Shown here piece after piece: positions 1-8,308 of a DNA stretch of 64,000 bases; positions within the stretch are counted from its first letter, which is position 1; the number at the start of each line of letters is the position of its first letter. Below the pieces are notes generated by a model. It was not told the DNA's origin. It made no database searches and saw only the letters and a list, made by a program, of their open reading frames with translations. Source of the DNA: Paenibacillus ihumii (GTDB taxonomy: Bacteria > Bacillota > Bacilli > Paenibacillales > Paenibacillaceae); contig NZ_LN884299.1 of assembly GCF_001403875.1 (NCBI RefSeq), forward strand, positions 1,922,117 through 1,986,116, given 5' to 3'. Position numbers and translations under genes: made by a program.

Positions 1-390
1 GGGGAACAGCTGCCATTCCCGCCTGGTCAAGGCCAGGACGGCAACGCTCCGGACCAAGGCCAAGGCGGATGGCCAGGTGGAGATGACCAAGGCCAGGGCA
101 ATGGCGAAGGAAATAATCCGGGGCAGGGCAACGGCCAAGGCAATGGCCAAGGGAACGGCCAGGGTAACGGCCTTGGCAATGGCAATGGCAACGGCAATGG
201 CAATGGCAGCGGAACAGGCACTCCTTCTGATCCAGGCGGTACCGGAGAAGGCAGCGGTAATTCTGAAGGAACTGACGGCTCGGGAACGACAGAGTCCGGG
301 GCCGGAAATGCGGTAACGCCTCCGCCGGACAACAGCGGCGCGATGGATCCGTTCGGGGACCCTGCTGCAGGCATGAACGTTGAAGGTTAA
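1..390 (+). CDS. C-terminal end of a Gly/Asn/Gln-rich protein (5' end outside window)
   Basis: Frame 1 is open from the first base to a TAA at 388-390. The 129 visible residues are low complexity: GQG, GNG and GQGNG units that become GNGNGNGN, then a Ser/Thr/Gly/Glu-rich stretch and an acidic Pro-containing end (PPPDNSGAMDPFGDP). No catalytic motif is visible. Such tails are typical of secreted or wall-exposed Firmicute proteins, for example the C-terminus of some class A penicillin-binding proteins, but the identity cannot be read from this piece. A strong terminator follows at once, so this is the last gene of its transcript. Confidence 0.75.
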   Translation, partial: GEQLPFPPGQGQDGNAPDQGQGGWPGGDDQGQGNGEGNNPGQGNGQGNGQGNGQGNGLGNGNGNGNGNGSGTGTPSDPGGTGEGSGNSEGTDGSGTTESGAGNAVTPPPDNSGAMDPFGDPAAGMNVEG

Positions 391-413
391 GAAAACCAGC
401 ATTTTCACTTACG

Positions 414-454
414 AACCACCGGCAGGCTGAAATCAGCTTGCCGGTGGTTTTTTT
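414..454 (+). terminator. intrinsic terminator after the low-complexity gene
   Basis: A 17-bp stem (AACCACCGGCAGGCTGA paired with TCAGCTTGCCGGTGGTT, one G-T wobble) with a two-base loop is followed by a run of seven T. Confidence 0.9.
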
Positions 455-569
455 GATTGCAATGCGGCATTTATCGTTTAATAAACATGTAACTGCCTCA
501 ATTTCGGTTTTGTGACTCTCTTTCAAATATGGTAAGCTGAAATTACATTGTGTTGAAAGGGTTTATACC

Positions 570-1130
570 ATGAAGCGAAAATTTGGAGACCGAGCGAACT
601 GGCGACGCATCACCCAGCGTCAATTTAAATCCAAGTATGTGGAGAGCGACAGGTTTACAGGCTATGTGACGTTGTACACTATTTTTGCGCTGCGCGATCC
701 TTTGTGGAAGACTTATGGGGGCCATACCTTCCGAATTGCAGATAAAGGCTATACCTGGCTTCAGTACTATCCGAAAGGAAGCCGCTATGTCGTCACAGCC
801 ATGTTTGATGAGAAAGGCGATATTGTCGAGTGGTATATTGACGTGTGTAAGAATCAAGGGATTACCGATCAAGGCGTTCCCTGGTTTGACGACCTGTATT
901 TGGACATCGTCGTGCTGAAGAACGGAGAAGTATTCCTGATGGATCAGGACGAGCTTGACGAAGCGCTGAGCAAGGGCCATATTACGGTGAAGGACTACGA
1001 CATGGCGATGGAGACGGCAAGGGAAGTGCTGGATGCGATCAAGCGGCATAATTTCCCGTACTTCCAAATGTCGCTGGAGCATTTCCGCAGCGGCTTTATG
1101 GATTCAGAACCGTTCAGGCCTGGAGGTTAA
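570..1130 (+). CDS. ntdP: DUF402 nucleoside tri-/diphosphate phosphatase (NtdP/YgaC-like)
   Basis: The 186-residue product has the length and motifs of the Firmicute DUF402 family (B. subtilis YgaC, S. aureus Ntdp), metal-dependent enzymes that hydrolyse nucleoside tri- and diphosphates. Visible family features are the N-terminal FGD-N-RR segment, the central KGYTWLQYYPKG and the acidic block YIDVC-WFDDLYLDIVV, whose aspartates form the metal site in the family. A GAAAGGG site lies just upstream of the ATG. The next gene starts two bases after the stop, so the two are probably cotranscribed. The family assignment is firm; the cellular substrate is inferred from homologues. Confidence 0.88.
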   Translation: MKRKFGDRANWRRITQRQFKSKYVESDRFTGYVTLYTIFALRDPLWKTYGGHTFRIADKGYTWLQYYPKGSRYVVTAMFDEKGDIVEWYIDVCKNQGITDQGVPWFDDLYLDIVVLKNGEVFLMDQDELDEALSKGHITVKDYDMAMETAREVLDAIKRHNFPYFQMSLEHFRSGFMDSEPFRPGG

Positions 1131-1131
1131 G

Positions 1132-1827
1132 ATGATACGTTTGGGGAGAAAATCAAGGAATAATTCATACCTAAGCAGTGCACGGGACAGACGCAAAGCG
1201 CGTCCGCTGTACATGCGGCTGCTGCGCTGGGGTCTGGTGCTGGCCGTGCTGTGCATTTGCTGGTTCCTCTTTGTGCTGGCGCAGATTGGCAGCGTAGAAC
1301 GCAGTCAAGCCGTAATGACCAAGGATACACCGCCGGCGGACGTGGGGATCGTCCTAGGGGCAGCCATGTGGGGGGATCGGCCGAGCCCTGGACTGGAAGA
1401 GCGGCTTCGCCACAGCCTGGAGCAGTACGAGGCAGGCAAATTCAAGATATTCCTGCTGACCGGAGGGCTGGATCGGGAAGACTATAAATATACCGAAGCT
1501 GAGGGAATGGCTAATTATTTGGCAGAGCGCGGCGTGCCGCGAGAGGCTATGCTGCTAGAGAACAAGGCGACGAGCACGTATGAGAATTTGAAATTCAGTC
1601 AAGAAATAATGAAGGAGCATGGGTTCAGCTCAGCTCTTATTATGACCCATACGTTTCACGGAAACCGGGCTCTGGAAATCGCGAATGCCTTGAATTATGA
1701 ACGCCCGAAGCTGTCTCTGACGAAATCTAACGTGCTCAAGCCTGTTCCGAATACGGTGCGAGAAGTGCTGGCATATACGAAGTGGAAGTTGGTTCAGGCT
1801 GGTCTTGCGCTGGGGCTGAATTTATAG
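1132..1827 (+). CDS. SanA/YdcF-like DUF218 membrane protein
   Basis: The ATG at 1132 is preceded by GGAGG inside the end of the ntdP-like gene. The frame is open further upstream, but the SD favours this start, giving 231 residues. A basic N-terminus precedes one membrane helix (about residues 30-50, WGLVLAVLCICWFLFVLAQI). The outer domain has DUF218 marks: DVGIVLGAA near 70, ERL--SLE-YE-GKF-----TGG, EA--MA-YL---GVP---ML-E---ST-EN near 120-155, and a late MTHTFHGNRA. Family members such as SanA and ElyC act in envelope maintenance. The substrate is unknown, and nothing in the sequence points to one. Confidence 0.85.
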   Translation: MIRLGRKSRNNSYLSSARDRRKARPLYMRLLRWGLVLAVLCICWFLFVLAQIGSVERSQAVMTKDTPPADVGIVLGAAMWGDRPSPGLEERLRHSLEQYEAGKFKIFLLTGGLDREDYKYTEAEGMANYLAERGVPREAMLLENKATSTYENLKFSQEIMKEHGFSSALIMTHTFHGNRALEIANALNYERPKLSLTKSNVLKPVPNTVREVLAYTKWKLVQAGLALGLNL

Positions 1828-1907
1828 TCTTCTAATAACGGGTTGGAAGAGAGAATACACTGGAAGAAGATAGTGACCTACCCCTTATACGAAGAGGTGA
1901 TTCTACG

Positions 1908-2900
1908 ATGCCAGGGCATGTTGTGGTCAGAAGCGGATCTTCTGAAGAGAGGCCTTCCAGACAGATCAACGTAATTCTCCGAAATCCCGAGCCCCCCGTT
2001 CTTACGCAGAGCGTACCAGACGCGGATCCCCAGTCAACGGCCAAAGCGATCCCTCAGCAAGGTGCATTCGCAGAAATACAAAAGGAATTAGATCAACTCA
2101 TCGGGCTTAATCACATTAAGGATTTAATGTATGAAATATATGCGCTGCTGCAAATTACCGATATGCGCTCAGAAGCGGGATTACTGTCAAATCCCCAGGT
2201 GTATCATATGGTATTTAAAGGGAATCCGGGCACCGGCAAGACGACGGTCGCCAGAATCGCCGCAAAGATGTTTCAGCGGTTAGGCGTGCTCAGCAAAGGG
2301 CATTTAATCGAAGTGGAGCGCGCGGATCTCGTCGGTGAATACATCGGGCATACGGCACAAAAGACGAGGGATCTGGTCAAGAAGGCGCTGGGAGGCATCT
2401 TGTTCATCGATGAAGCCTACAGTCTGGCGCGCGGCGGCGAGAAGGATTTCGGCAAGGAAGCCATTGATACGCTTGTGAAATCGATGGAGGATCACAAAAA
2501 CCAATTTATACTGATTCTTGCCGGTTATTCGGAGGAAATGGACTTTTTTCTGCAATGCAACCCGGGTATGCCGTCGCGCTTTCCGATCGTGATCGATTTT
2601 CCAGATTATACGGTCGATCAGCTGATTCAAATTTCGGAGGGCATGGCCAAGGAACGGGACTATATTCTGATGCCACAGGCGATACTCAAATTAAAGCAGC
2701 ATCTGCTGCGGGAAAAGTGTGAGGGCGAGCACACCTTTAGCAATGCTAGGTACGTCCGCAACGTCATTGAGCGTTCAATTCGCAGTCAGGCGGTGCGTCT
2801 GTTGACACAGTACAGCGGCGGATCGCCCGGCAAGCTTGAGCTAATGACGCTGCGGCAGGAGGATTTGAAGCTGGATCAGAAGGAAGAACGGCGCCAATAA
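1908..2900 (+). CDS. spoVK: stage V sporulation protein K, AAA+ ATPase
   Basis: The 330-residue protein has a single AAA+ core: Walker A GNPGTGKTT at about 105-113, Walker B GGILFIDEAYSL near 163-174, a sensor-1 region ILILAGYSEEM and an arginine-finger region GMPSRFP. The N-terminal 50 residues are a poorly conserved extension before the LIGLNHIKDLM segment typical of SpoVK/CbbX-type ATPases. SpoVK is needed for a late step of spore maturation in Bacillus. A GAGGTG site precedes the ATG. hflX follows after 13 bases, as in B. subtilis, which supports orthology and a spore-forming host. Confidence 0.93.
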   Translation: MPGHVVVRSGSSEERPSRQINVILRNPEPPVLTQSVPDADPQSTAKAIPQQGAFAEIQKELDQLIGLNHIKDLMYEIYALLQITDMRSEAGLLSNPQVYHMVFKGNPGTGKTTVARIAAKMFQRLGVLSKGHLIEVERADLVGEYIGHTAQKTRDLVKKALGGILFIDEAYSLARGGEKDFGKEAIDTLVKSMEDHKNQFILILAGYSEEMDFFLQCNPGMPSRFPIVIDFPDYTVDQLIQISEGMAKERDYILMPQAILKLKQHLLREKCEGEHTFSNARYVRNVIERSIRSQAVRLLTQYSGGSPGKLELMTLRQEDLKLDQKEERRQ

Positions 2901-2913
2901 GGAGCATGGATGA

Positions 2914-4218
2914 ATGACGAATTCGCTGTATGAGACGAACACGGAAGTACCTGACCGGGCGATCTTGGTCAGCCTAATTACGCTCGATGTGAAGCAAGGC
3001 GGGATTGATCCCGCCTATTCCATGGATGAGCTGGTTCAACTGGCCTTGACCGCGGGGGTCGAGGTGGTTGACACCCTTGTCCAGAATAGGGATAAGCCTG
3101 ATCCGAAATGGTTTATCGGCAAAGGAAAGGTCGATGAGCTGCATGTAGCGATCCAGGATTATGACGTGAATACCGTCATTTTCGATCAGGAGCTGTCAGG
3201 GGCCCAGGTGCGGAATCTCGAGGATATGCTCGATGTAAAAATCATTGACCGCACGCAGCTGATTTTGGATATTTTCGCTCAGCGCGCGAAGACGCGGGAG
3301 GGCATTATTCAGGTGGAGCTGGCTCAGCTCACCTATTTGCTCCCGCGCCTGTCCGGCCATGGCAAAAATTTGTCCAGGCTCGGCGGGGGCATCGGCACCC
3401 GCGGTCCCGGCGAGAGCAAGCTGGAGACCGACCGGCGTCATATCCGGCGGCGGATCGGGGAGCTGAAGCGGCAGCTGGAGGAGGTGACTCGCCACCGCAA
3501 GCTGCACCGGGAACGCCGTAAGGAGACGGGCGTCGTTCATTTGGCGCTAGTGGGCTATACGAATGCAGGCAAATCGACGCTGCTCAAGGCGTTGACTTCA
3601 GCGGAAGTCTATATCGAGAATCAGCTGTTCGCTACGCTTGACCCGACAACCCGGTCGCTTGAGCTGCCCAGCGGCAAGGAGGTCATTCTTACCGATACAG
3701 TCGGCTTTATCCAGAACTTGCCGCATGAGCTGGTCGCAGCTTTCCGCGCTACGCTGGAAGAGGCGAATGAAGCAGACCTCATTCTGCATGTGGTCGATGC
3801 CTCGTCGCCGATGCGGGAGGATCAGATGGAGGTTGTCGAGCGGATTCTGGAGCAGCTTGGCGCGGGGAGCACGCCGCAGATCGTGCTGTTTAACAAGAAG
3901 GATATGTGCTCTGCCGAACGTCTGGAGATGCTTCCTTCTGGAACAGGGTATCTCAAAGTCAGCGCCTTCGACGAAGGCGACCTGCTGCGGATTCGGGAAG
4001 CGGTGGAGCAGCATTTGTCCGGAGGGATGTTCATCTTCCGCATCCCTGCCATTCGCGGGGATCTTGCTTCATTGGTCTACCGGGTGGGTAATGTGATAGA
4101 ACGGAATATTGAAGAGGACGTTATTGTTTACCGCGTGATCCTATATCCGAAGGATTACGAGAAATACGGCTCTGCGCTGGTGCCGTTCAGAACGGATTCT
4201 GTAAAGAACGGCGAATAG
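2914..4218 (+). CDS. hflX: GTPase HflX (ribosome-associated)
   Basis: The 434-residue protein has the HflX N-terminal domain with the hallmark Gly-rich segment (LSRLGGGIGTRGPGE-KLE, near 150-170), a helical linker of Arg/Lys/Glu, and a TRAFAC GTPase domain: G1 GYTNAGKST near 213-221, the G2 region ATLDPTTR, G3 DTVGFIQNLP, G4 NKKD near 328 and G5 VSA. HflX binds the 50S subunit and can split stalled or hibernating ribosomes. GGAG at 2901-2904 fits the ATG at 2914; an ATG four bases earlier is out of frame. The gene sits directly after spoVK. Confidence 0.95.
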   Translation: MTNSLYETNTEVPDRAILVSLITLDVKQGGIDPAYSMDELVQLALTAGVEVVDTLVQNRDKPDPKWFIGKGKVDELHVAIQDYDVNTVIFDQELSGAQVRNLEDMLDVKIIDRTQLILDIFAQRAKTREGIIQVELAQLTYLLPRLSGHGKNLSRLGGGIGTRGPGESKLETDRRHIRRRIGELKRQLEEVTRHRKLHRERRKETGVVHLALVGYTNAGKSTLLKALTSAEVYIENQLFATLDPTTRSLELPSGKEVILTDTVGFIQNLPHELVAAFRATLEEANEADLILHVVDASSPMREDQMEVVERILEQLGAGSTPQIVLFNKKDMCSAERLEMLPSGTGYLKVSAFDEGDLLRIREAVEQHLSGGMFIFRIPAIRGDLASLVYRVGNVIERNIEEDVIVYRVILYPKDYEKYGSALVPFRTDSVKNGE

Positions 4219-4352
4219 ATCGGCAAGTATAAGATGGCTGACGGAGCTTGAGAGATGGGCAGCAGCATATGAATGGCCGGGTACACAACTGGGAATCACA
4301 ATTTAACTTAATCTTCAATTTGAAAGCATGGGTAGAGGAGAGTTTTAACATT

Positions 4353-5606
4353 ATGGCAGTTTTTGCAGAAGAAATCGTAGCATGGCTGGAAGATGCGGAG
4401 CGGCAGGTTGCCGGGCAATTCCGGGGGATTGATCGCATCGTCGATCGGAACCAATGGAAGGTGATCGAGGCATTCCAGCGGCATCAGGTTAGTGATTATC
4501 ATTTCGCAGGCTCCACCGGGTACGGCTATAACGATCGCGGACGCGAAGTGCTTGACCTTGTGTATGCCGATGTTTTCGGCGCCGAGGCAGCACTGGTGCG
4601 TCCGCATTTTGCGTCGGGCACGCATACGATCGCCACGGCGCTTTTTGGCGTGCTTCGCCCTGGGGACGAGCTGCTCTACATTTCGGGTACACCGTACGAT
4701 ACGCTTCATAAGGTCATCGGTCATCCCGGCGATGGAACAGGCTCGCTGCAGGACTTTGGCATTGGCTATGACGAGGTTGCATTGCTTGAGAACGGAGAGA
4801 TCGATTGGGAGGGCGTACGCGCGAAGGTGGGCGATCGTACGAAGGTAATCGGCATCCAGAGATCCCGCGGTTATGATTGGCGGAATTCCTTCACGGTAGA
4901 CCAAATTGGCGAAATGGTTCGCCAGGTGAAGGAAATCAAGCCGGACTGCATCGTCTTCGTCGATAACTGCTACGGCGAATTTGCCGAGGAGCTGGAGCCA
5001 ACGCAGGTCGGGGTCGACCTGATGGCAGGCTCCCTGATCAAGAATCCCGGCGGCGGGCTTGCTGAGACAGGGGGATATATTTGCGGCCGCGCTGATTTGG
5101 TAGAGCTTGCGTCCTACCGTTTGACGGCGCCGGGCATCGGTGCGGAGGTAGGAGCCATGCTGGGGACGACGAGAAGCATCTACCAGGGATTGTTCCTCGC
5201 TCCTACGACGGTGGGACAGGCGATCAAGGGCAGCATTCTCGCCGCTGCCGTGTTCGAGCGCGCCGGATTTGAGAGCCGCCCAGGCTGGAACGATCCCCGT
5301 ACCGATTTGATTCAAGCTATTTCCTTCAGCGGTCCAGAGCAGCTGATCGCCTTCGTCCAGGGTATTCAGCGCGCGGCGGCCGTGGACGGGTACGTTGTGC
5401 CGGAGGCTTGGGACATGCCGGGGTATGAGCACCCGGTTATTATGGCAGCAGGCACCTTCATTCAGGGAGGCAGCCTGGAGCTGTCAGCGGATGCGCCTGT
5501 TCGAGAGCCCTATATTGCCTATATGCAGGGCGGGTTAACGTACTCGCACGTCAAATTCGGCCTGTTAACGGCCCTGCAAACGATGAAGGATCGAAATTTG
5601 CTGTAA
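4353..5606 (+). CDS. ynbB: PLP-dependent methionine gamma-lyase-like protein (aluminium-resistance family)
   Basis: A GAGGAG site at 4335-4340 selects the ATG at 4353, 35 codons inside the longer open frame; the product has 417 residues, close to the B. subtilis YnbB length. It is a fold-type I PLP enzyme of the Met_gamma_lyase/Alum_res family: a glycine-rich cofactor region (ASGTHTIATALFG), an Asp in VFVDNCYGEF that would hold the pyridine nitrogen, and the likely Schiff-base lysine in GSLIKNPGGG near residue 230. The aluminium-resistance name is historical and the reaction is not established. It lies between hflX and glnR, as in Bacillus. Confidence 0.87.
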   Translation: MAVFAEEIVAWLEDAERQVAGQFRGIDRIVDRNQWKVIEAFQRHQVSDYHFAGSTGYGYNDRGREVLDLVYADVFGAEAALVRPHFASGTHTIATALFGVLRPGDELLYISGTPYDTLHKVIGHPGDGTGSLQDFGIGYDEVALLENGEIDWEGVRAKVGDRTKVIGIQRSRGYDWRNSFTVDQIGEMVRQVKEIKPDCIVFVDNCYGEFAEELEPTQVGVDLMAGSLIKNPGGGLAETGGYICGRADLVELASYRLTAPGIGAEVGAMLGTTRSIYQGLFLAPTTVGQAIKGSILAAAVFERAGFESRPGWNDPRTDLIQAISFSGPEQLIAFVQGIQRAAAVDGYVVPEAWDMPGYEHPVIMAAGTFIQGGSLELSADAPVREPYIAYMQGGLTYSHVKFGLLTALQTMKDRNLL

Positions 5607-5679
5607 GAGAAGCAACGATCGACGAATTTTCTATGCCATTATTTTTTTGTTATTTTTAGAAGCAAACCTAACATGCTTG

Positions 5680-5708
5680 TTGACATGTCAGGTTATCTGA
5701 CATAGAAT
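5680..5708 (+). promoter_or_regulatory. glnRA promoter with GlnR/TnrA operator in the spacer
   Basis: TTGACA at 5680-5685 and TAGAAT at 5703-5708 are separated by exactly 17 bp. That spacer (5686-5702) reads TGTCAGGTTATCTGACA, a full match to the GlnR/TnrA consensus TGTNA-N7-TNACA. Binding would block RNA polymerase, consistent with nitrogen-dependent autorepression of glnRA in Bacillus. The site is seen directly; regulation is inferred from the known family. Confidence 0.9.
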
Positions 5709-5743
5709 ATTTTTCGTGAAATATATGCGGAAGGTTGAGAGCG

Positions 5744-6154
5744 GTGAGTGAGGAAATTCGCAGAAACATGGCTTTGTTTCCGATCGGTATCGTCATGAAG
5801 CTTACCGATCTGACCGCCCGGCAAATTCGTTACTATGAGCAGCATCAACTGATTATGCCGGCCCGTACATCCGGGAACCAGCGTCTTTTCTCATATAACG
5901 ATGTCGAGCGATTGCTGGAGATTAAGAAGTTGATTGAGCGCGGCGTCAATCTGGCCGGAATCAAGCAGGTGCTGGCGCCCGCGGTCAAGGAATCCCCGGA
6001 GACGACGGTCATGACGAAGGAAACCGAGGAGAAACGGAAGGAACTGACGGATTCAGAGCTTTATCGCCGGCTGAAGCAGGAGCTGGTAACTGGGAACAGA
6101 CGGGGTCAGGTTTCGCTGATCCAAGGAGAGTTATCCCGCTTTTTCAAAATCTAG
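5744..6154 (+). CDS. glnR: MerR-family nitrogen repressor GlnR
   Basis: The GTG at 5744, behind AAGG at 5731-5734, gives MSEEIRRNMALFPIGIVMKL and matches the start of characterised GlnR proteins; a TTG three codons earlier is less likely. The 136-residue product has a MerR winged helix (LTARQIRYYEQHQLI, then NQRLFSYNDVERLLEIKKLIERGVN) and a C-terminal tail ending LSRFFKI, the region that in B. subtilis GlnR reads feedback-inhibited glutamine synthetase. It is followed by glnA after 23 bases and preceded by its own operator, so autoregulation is likely. Confidence 0.95.
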   Translation: MSEEIRRNMALFPIGIVMKLTDLTARQIRYYEQHQLIMPARTSGNQRLFSYNDVERLLEIKKLIERGVNLAGIKQVLAPAVKESPETTVMTKETEEKRKELTDSELYRRLKQELVTGNRRGQVSLIQGELSRFFKI

Positions 6155-6177
6155 AAAATCGATAGGAGAGAGAGATC

Positions 6178-7506
6178 TTGAGTTATTCCAAAGAAGACAT
6201 TTTACGCATTGCCAAAGAAGAGAACGTGCGATTTATCCGTTTGCAATTTACTGATTTGCTCGGAACGATCAAGAACGTAGAAATTCCTGTCAGCCAATTG
6301 GAAAAAGCGCTTGATAACAAAATGATGTTCGATGGATCCTCCATTGAAGGATATGTTCGTATTGAGGAATCCGATATGTACCTGTACCCGGATCTGGACA
6401 CTTGGGTCATTTTCCCATGGGTGGCTGAGGATCGTGTGGCACGGCTGATCTGTGATGTTTACATGACGGATGGCACACCATTCCTCGGAGACCCGCGCAA
6501 CATTCTGAAGCGTGCGCTGAAGGAAGCGGAAGCGATGGGATATACCGCGATGAATGTAGGTCCTGAGCCTGAATTTTTCCTCTTCAAAACCGACGAGAAA
6601 GGCAACCCGACGATGGAGCTGAACGACCAGGGCGGTTATTTCGATCTGGCTCCAACGGATCTCGGGGAGAACTGCCGTCGCGAAATCGTCCTCACCCTTG
6701 AAGAAATGGGCTTCGAAATTGAAGCTTCTCACCACGAAGTAGCCCCGGGTCAACATGAAATTGACTTCAAATATGCAGATGCCATCAAGGCAGCTGACCA
6801 AATTCAAACGTTCAAGCTGGTCGTCAAGACGATTGCCCGCCAGCATGGCTTGCATGCGACCTTCATGCCTAAACCGCTGTATGGTGTGAGCGGCTCTGGC
6901 ATGCACTGCCACCAATCCTTGTTCAAAGGAAATGTCAATGCGTTCTATGATGAGAGCGACAGCCTTGGCCTCAGCAAAGAGGCTCGCCATTACATGGCCG
7001 GCATTCTGAAGCATGCCCGCGCTTTTGCGGCGGTCACGAATCCGACGGTCAACTCTTATAAACGACTCGTGCCTGGATACGAAGCCCCTTGCTACGTAGC
7101 CTGGTCCTCCAGCAACCGCAGCCCGATGATCCGTATTCCGGCTTCGCGCGGACTCAGCACTCGCGTAGAGGTTCGCAACCCGGACCCAGCCGCTAATCCG
7201 TACCTGGCATTGGCTGTTATGCTGCGAGCCGGCCTTGACGGCATCAAGAACGAGCTGCCGCTCTGCGCACCGGTTGATCGCAATATCTATGTAATGTCCG
7301 AGGAAGAACTGATCGAGGAAGGCATCCCAAGCCTGCCGTCCGATTTGAAAGAGGCGCTCAACGAAATGATCAAGAGCGAAGTCATTTCCGATGCGCTTGG
7401 TGAGCATGCCCGTACTCATCTGTATGAACTGAAGGAGATTGAGTGGGATATGTATAGAACGCAAGTCCATGAGTGGGAACGCGACCATTATATGACGTTG
7501 TATTAA
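6178..7506 (+). CDS. glnA: glutamine synthetase, GSI-alpha type
   Basis: The 442-residue enzyme makes glutamine from glutamate, ammonia and ATP. It starts at TTG 6178 behind AGGAGAG. The N-terminal beta-grasp has the GSI-alpha form RLQFTDLLGTIKNVEIPVSQL; then come the latch region MFDGSSIEGYVRIEESDMYLYPD, the metal and glutamate site NVGPEPEFFLF, the ammonium and nucleotide loop HHEVAPGQHEIDFKY, the signature KPLYGVSGSGMHCHQSLF, and RIPASRGLSTRVEVRNPDPAANPYLA. The length fits the Bacillus type, which is regulated by feedback inhibition and GlnR rather than adenylylation. An intrinsic terminator closes the operon. Confidence 0.97.
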   Translation: MSYSKEDILRIAKEENVRFIRLQFTDLLGTIKNVEIPVSQLEKALDNKMMFDGSSIEGYVRIEESDMYLYPDLDTWVIFPWVAEDRVARLICDVYMTDGTPFLGDPRNILKRALKEAEAMGYTAMNVGPEPEFFLFKTDEKGNPTMELNDQGGYFDLAPTDLGENCRREIVLTLEEMGFEIEASHHEVAPGQHEIDFKYADAIKAADQIQTFKLVVKTIARQHGLHATFMPKPLYGVSGSGMHCHQSLFKGNVNAFYDESDSLGLSKEARHYMAGILKHARAFAAVTNPTVNSYKRLVPGYEAPCYVAWSSSNRSPMIRIPASRGLSTRVEVRNPDPAANPYLALAVMLRAGLDGIKNELPLCAPVDRNIYVMSEEELIEEGIPSLPSDLKEALNEMIKSEVISDALGEHARTHLYELKEIEWDMYRTQVHEWERDHYMTLY

Positions 7507-7516
7507 TCTAAATGAG

Positions 7517-7552
7517 AATCCCCTGACGCTTTGAGCGTTGGGGGATTTTTTT
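7517..7552 (+). terminator. intrinsic terminator of glnRA
   Basis: AATCCCCTGACGCT pairs with AGCGTTGGGGGATT (two G-T wobbles) around a TTG loop, followed by seven T. Confidence 0.9.
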
Positions 7553-8263
7553 GTTTGCAGGGCAATAATAGCATTTTAGACTATACTCTAGGGGAAAATC
7601 GATCGGCTTGTTGTTACTTGTAGTTAATGATTTTTCTAGTAATGGTATTTGGTGAAAAAGACCATTTATTTAAAAATAGCGCTGACAGGATAAAGAACTG
7701 TTACAAAATAGAAATTTATAACTTCTCTAAACCAAATCCATCAGCAGGGAATACCGTAATATTTCGTAATAAAGTACCTAGGTCAAATTGCGGATTTTTC
7801 TTGATTCGATAACAAACTGGCTAGCAAATATAGTAGCAGCTGCATCGTGCGGATTGGAATCCCTCCTGCAGAAGCCTATGAAATTGCAAATTGCCGTTTA
7901 TGCCCAAAATGTCAAATAACACCTCTGCAGCTCCCTAATAATTAATGGAGTCTTTCCCTCCAACAAATTAACTGCGGATTTATTACTATGCCCAGATGGT
8001 CAGGGGCGGTAAGCCAGATGGTCAGGATCGGTAACTCAGATGGTCAGGGGTGATTAGATGGTCTGGATTAGGTAACTAGATGTATTTCATGCAATTAGTT
8101 CATCGGTATTGGCCGGGTTAGAGGGAACTAACTGCGGAACCTACATTTAATTTTAAGATATTTCGACGAATTCGCTTGATCCAGGTAAACTAACTGCATG
8201 TTTTGCATCTAGCGTATATATTTTTTGCTAAAAGAGCTTAATTAGCTGTATAAAACGGTTCAA
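7553..8263. other. AT-rich intergenic stretch, no convincing gene
   Basis: About 700 bases lie between the glnA terminator and the insertion sequence. A 61-codon frame at 7627-7812 has no SD, no motif and poor composition and is not called. Three copies of a degenerate motif built on AANTAACTGC occur around 7966, 8127 and 8189 (with GG after it in the first two), and a 22-bp tandem repeat lies at 7993-8077. The stretch looks like debris of mobile elements next to the intact IS. Confidence 0.6.
7993..8077 (+). repeat. four tandem, degenerate 22-bp repeats
   Basis: The unit CAGATGGTCAGGGGCGGTAA occurs with variation at 7993, 8015, 8037 and about 8056: AGATGGTC is common to all, followed by AGG or TGG and a GGTAA-like end. 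There are no unique spacers, so it is not a CRISPR. Repeats of about 20 bp with this look are found at the ends of IS21-type elements, but no istA/istB gene is present, so a relic of such an end is only a suggestion. Confidence 0.65.
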
Positions 8264-8308
8264 CCCCCTAAGTTTGGACACTTTCCACATCATACTTAGG
8301 AAATCACA

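Noticed and set aside
27..374. Open frames on both strands over the low-complexity tail (for example 77-316 plus, 27-374 minus)
   Set aside because: They are other-frame readings of the repetitive GGCAAC/GGCCAA DNA; frame 1 is continuous with an upstream gene and ends at a terminator.
4308..5432. Long minus-strand frame opposite the PLP lyase gene, and the similar one opposite glnA (6202-7488)
   Set aside because: Both are antisense shadows of strongly conserved plus-strand genes and have no motifs or SD of their own.
7627..7812. 61-codon frame downstream of glnA
   Set aside because: It has no SD, no family motif and an unlikely amino-acid composition; it lies in AT-rich debris.
7993..8077. 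Possible CRISPR array
   Set aside because: The 22-bp units are contiguous with no unique spacers, and no cas gene is present.
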